A stretch of DNA of 5,172 nt from an uncultured Ruminococcus sp. Lineage in GTDB: Bacteria > Bacillota > Clostridia > Oscillospirales > Ruminococcaceae. Positions 5,160-5,172 of the stretch are shown here, piece by piece (positions within the stretch are counted from its first letter, which is position 1; every line of letters begins with the position of its first letter). The stretch lies in contig CAMWHN010000166.1 in assembly GCA_947174085.1 (NCBI GenBank), positions 1 through 5,172 of the forward strand. Direction: 5' to 3'. The notes beneath the pieces were generated by a model, which did no database searches, was not told the DNA's origin, and saw only the letters and a list, made by a program, of their open reading frames with translations. The position numbers and the translations under genes were made by a program.

Positions 5160-5172
5160 GATAAATGAAGTA

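Overview
The window is AT-rich (roughly one third G+C by eye). It has Gram-positive-type Shine-Dalgarno sites, consensus sigma-A promoters and intrinsic terminators with long T runs. It carries a cellobiose phosphorylase and the sporulation pair YabP/YabQ next to DivIC and a YabR-like S1 protein. Together these point to an anaerobic, cellulose- or cellodextrin-using, probably spore-forming Firmicute of the class Clostridia. A Ruminococcus-like (Oscillospiraceae) host fits best, but this is inference and the sequence shows no species marker.

Layout, all genes on the + strand. Positions 1-272 are non-coding: a probable tail of an upstream terminator, then repeats, a consensus promoter with extended -10, and a short leader. 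Positions 273-2735 encode an intact GH94 cellobiose phosphorylase, followed by a strong hairpin terminator. A second consensus promoter drives an Rrf2/IscR-type regulator with three clustered cysteines (2872-3309). A tight cluster follows: yabP (3376-3675), yabQ (3675-4235), divIC/ftsB-like (4207-4515) and an S1-domain protein (about 4559-5026). The cluster ends in structured DNA with an intrinsic terminator at 5127-5159.

How the genes work together. Cellobiose phosphorylase acts alone as a monocistronic unit, splitting imported cellobiose with phosphate and so saving ATP. The yabP-yabQ-divIC-S1 order is the conserved Bacillus/Clostridia cluster yabP-yabQ-divIC-yabR. It mixes sporulation genes (YabP, YabQ: mother cell, cortex and coat) with growth genes (DivIC: septum; S1: RNA binding). 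The sequence suggests how this is managed: a sigma-E-like promoter sits before yabP, and a near-consensus sigma-A promoter lies inside the 3' end of yabQ, about 60 bases before divIC. The Rrf2 regulator occupies the place where an S4-domain gene (yabO/rqcP) precedes yabP in Bacillus subtilis.

I see no mobile element, CRISPR array, tRNA or rRNA, and no convincing new multi-gene system. The points worth a second look are regulatory: the nested promoters, a Shine-Dalgarno sequence placed exactly in the loop of a terminator-like hairpin before the S1 gene, the structured 3' region, and an iron-sulfur-type regulator without visible iron-sulfur genes.
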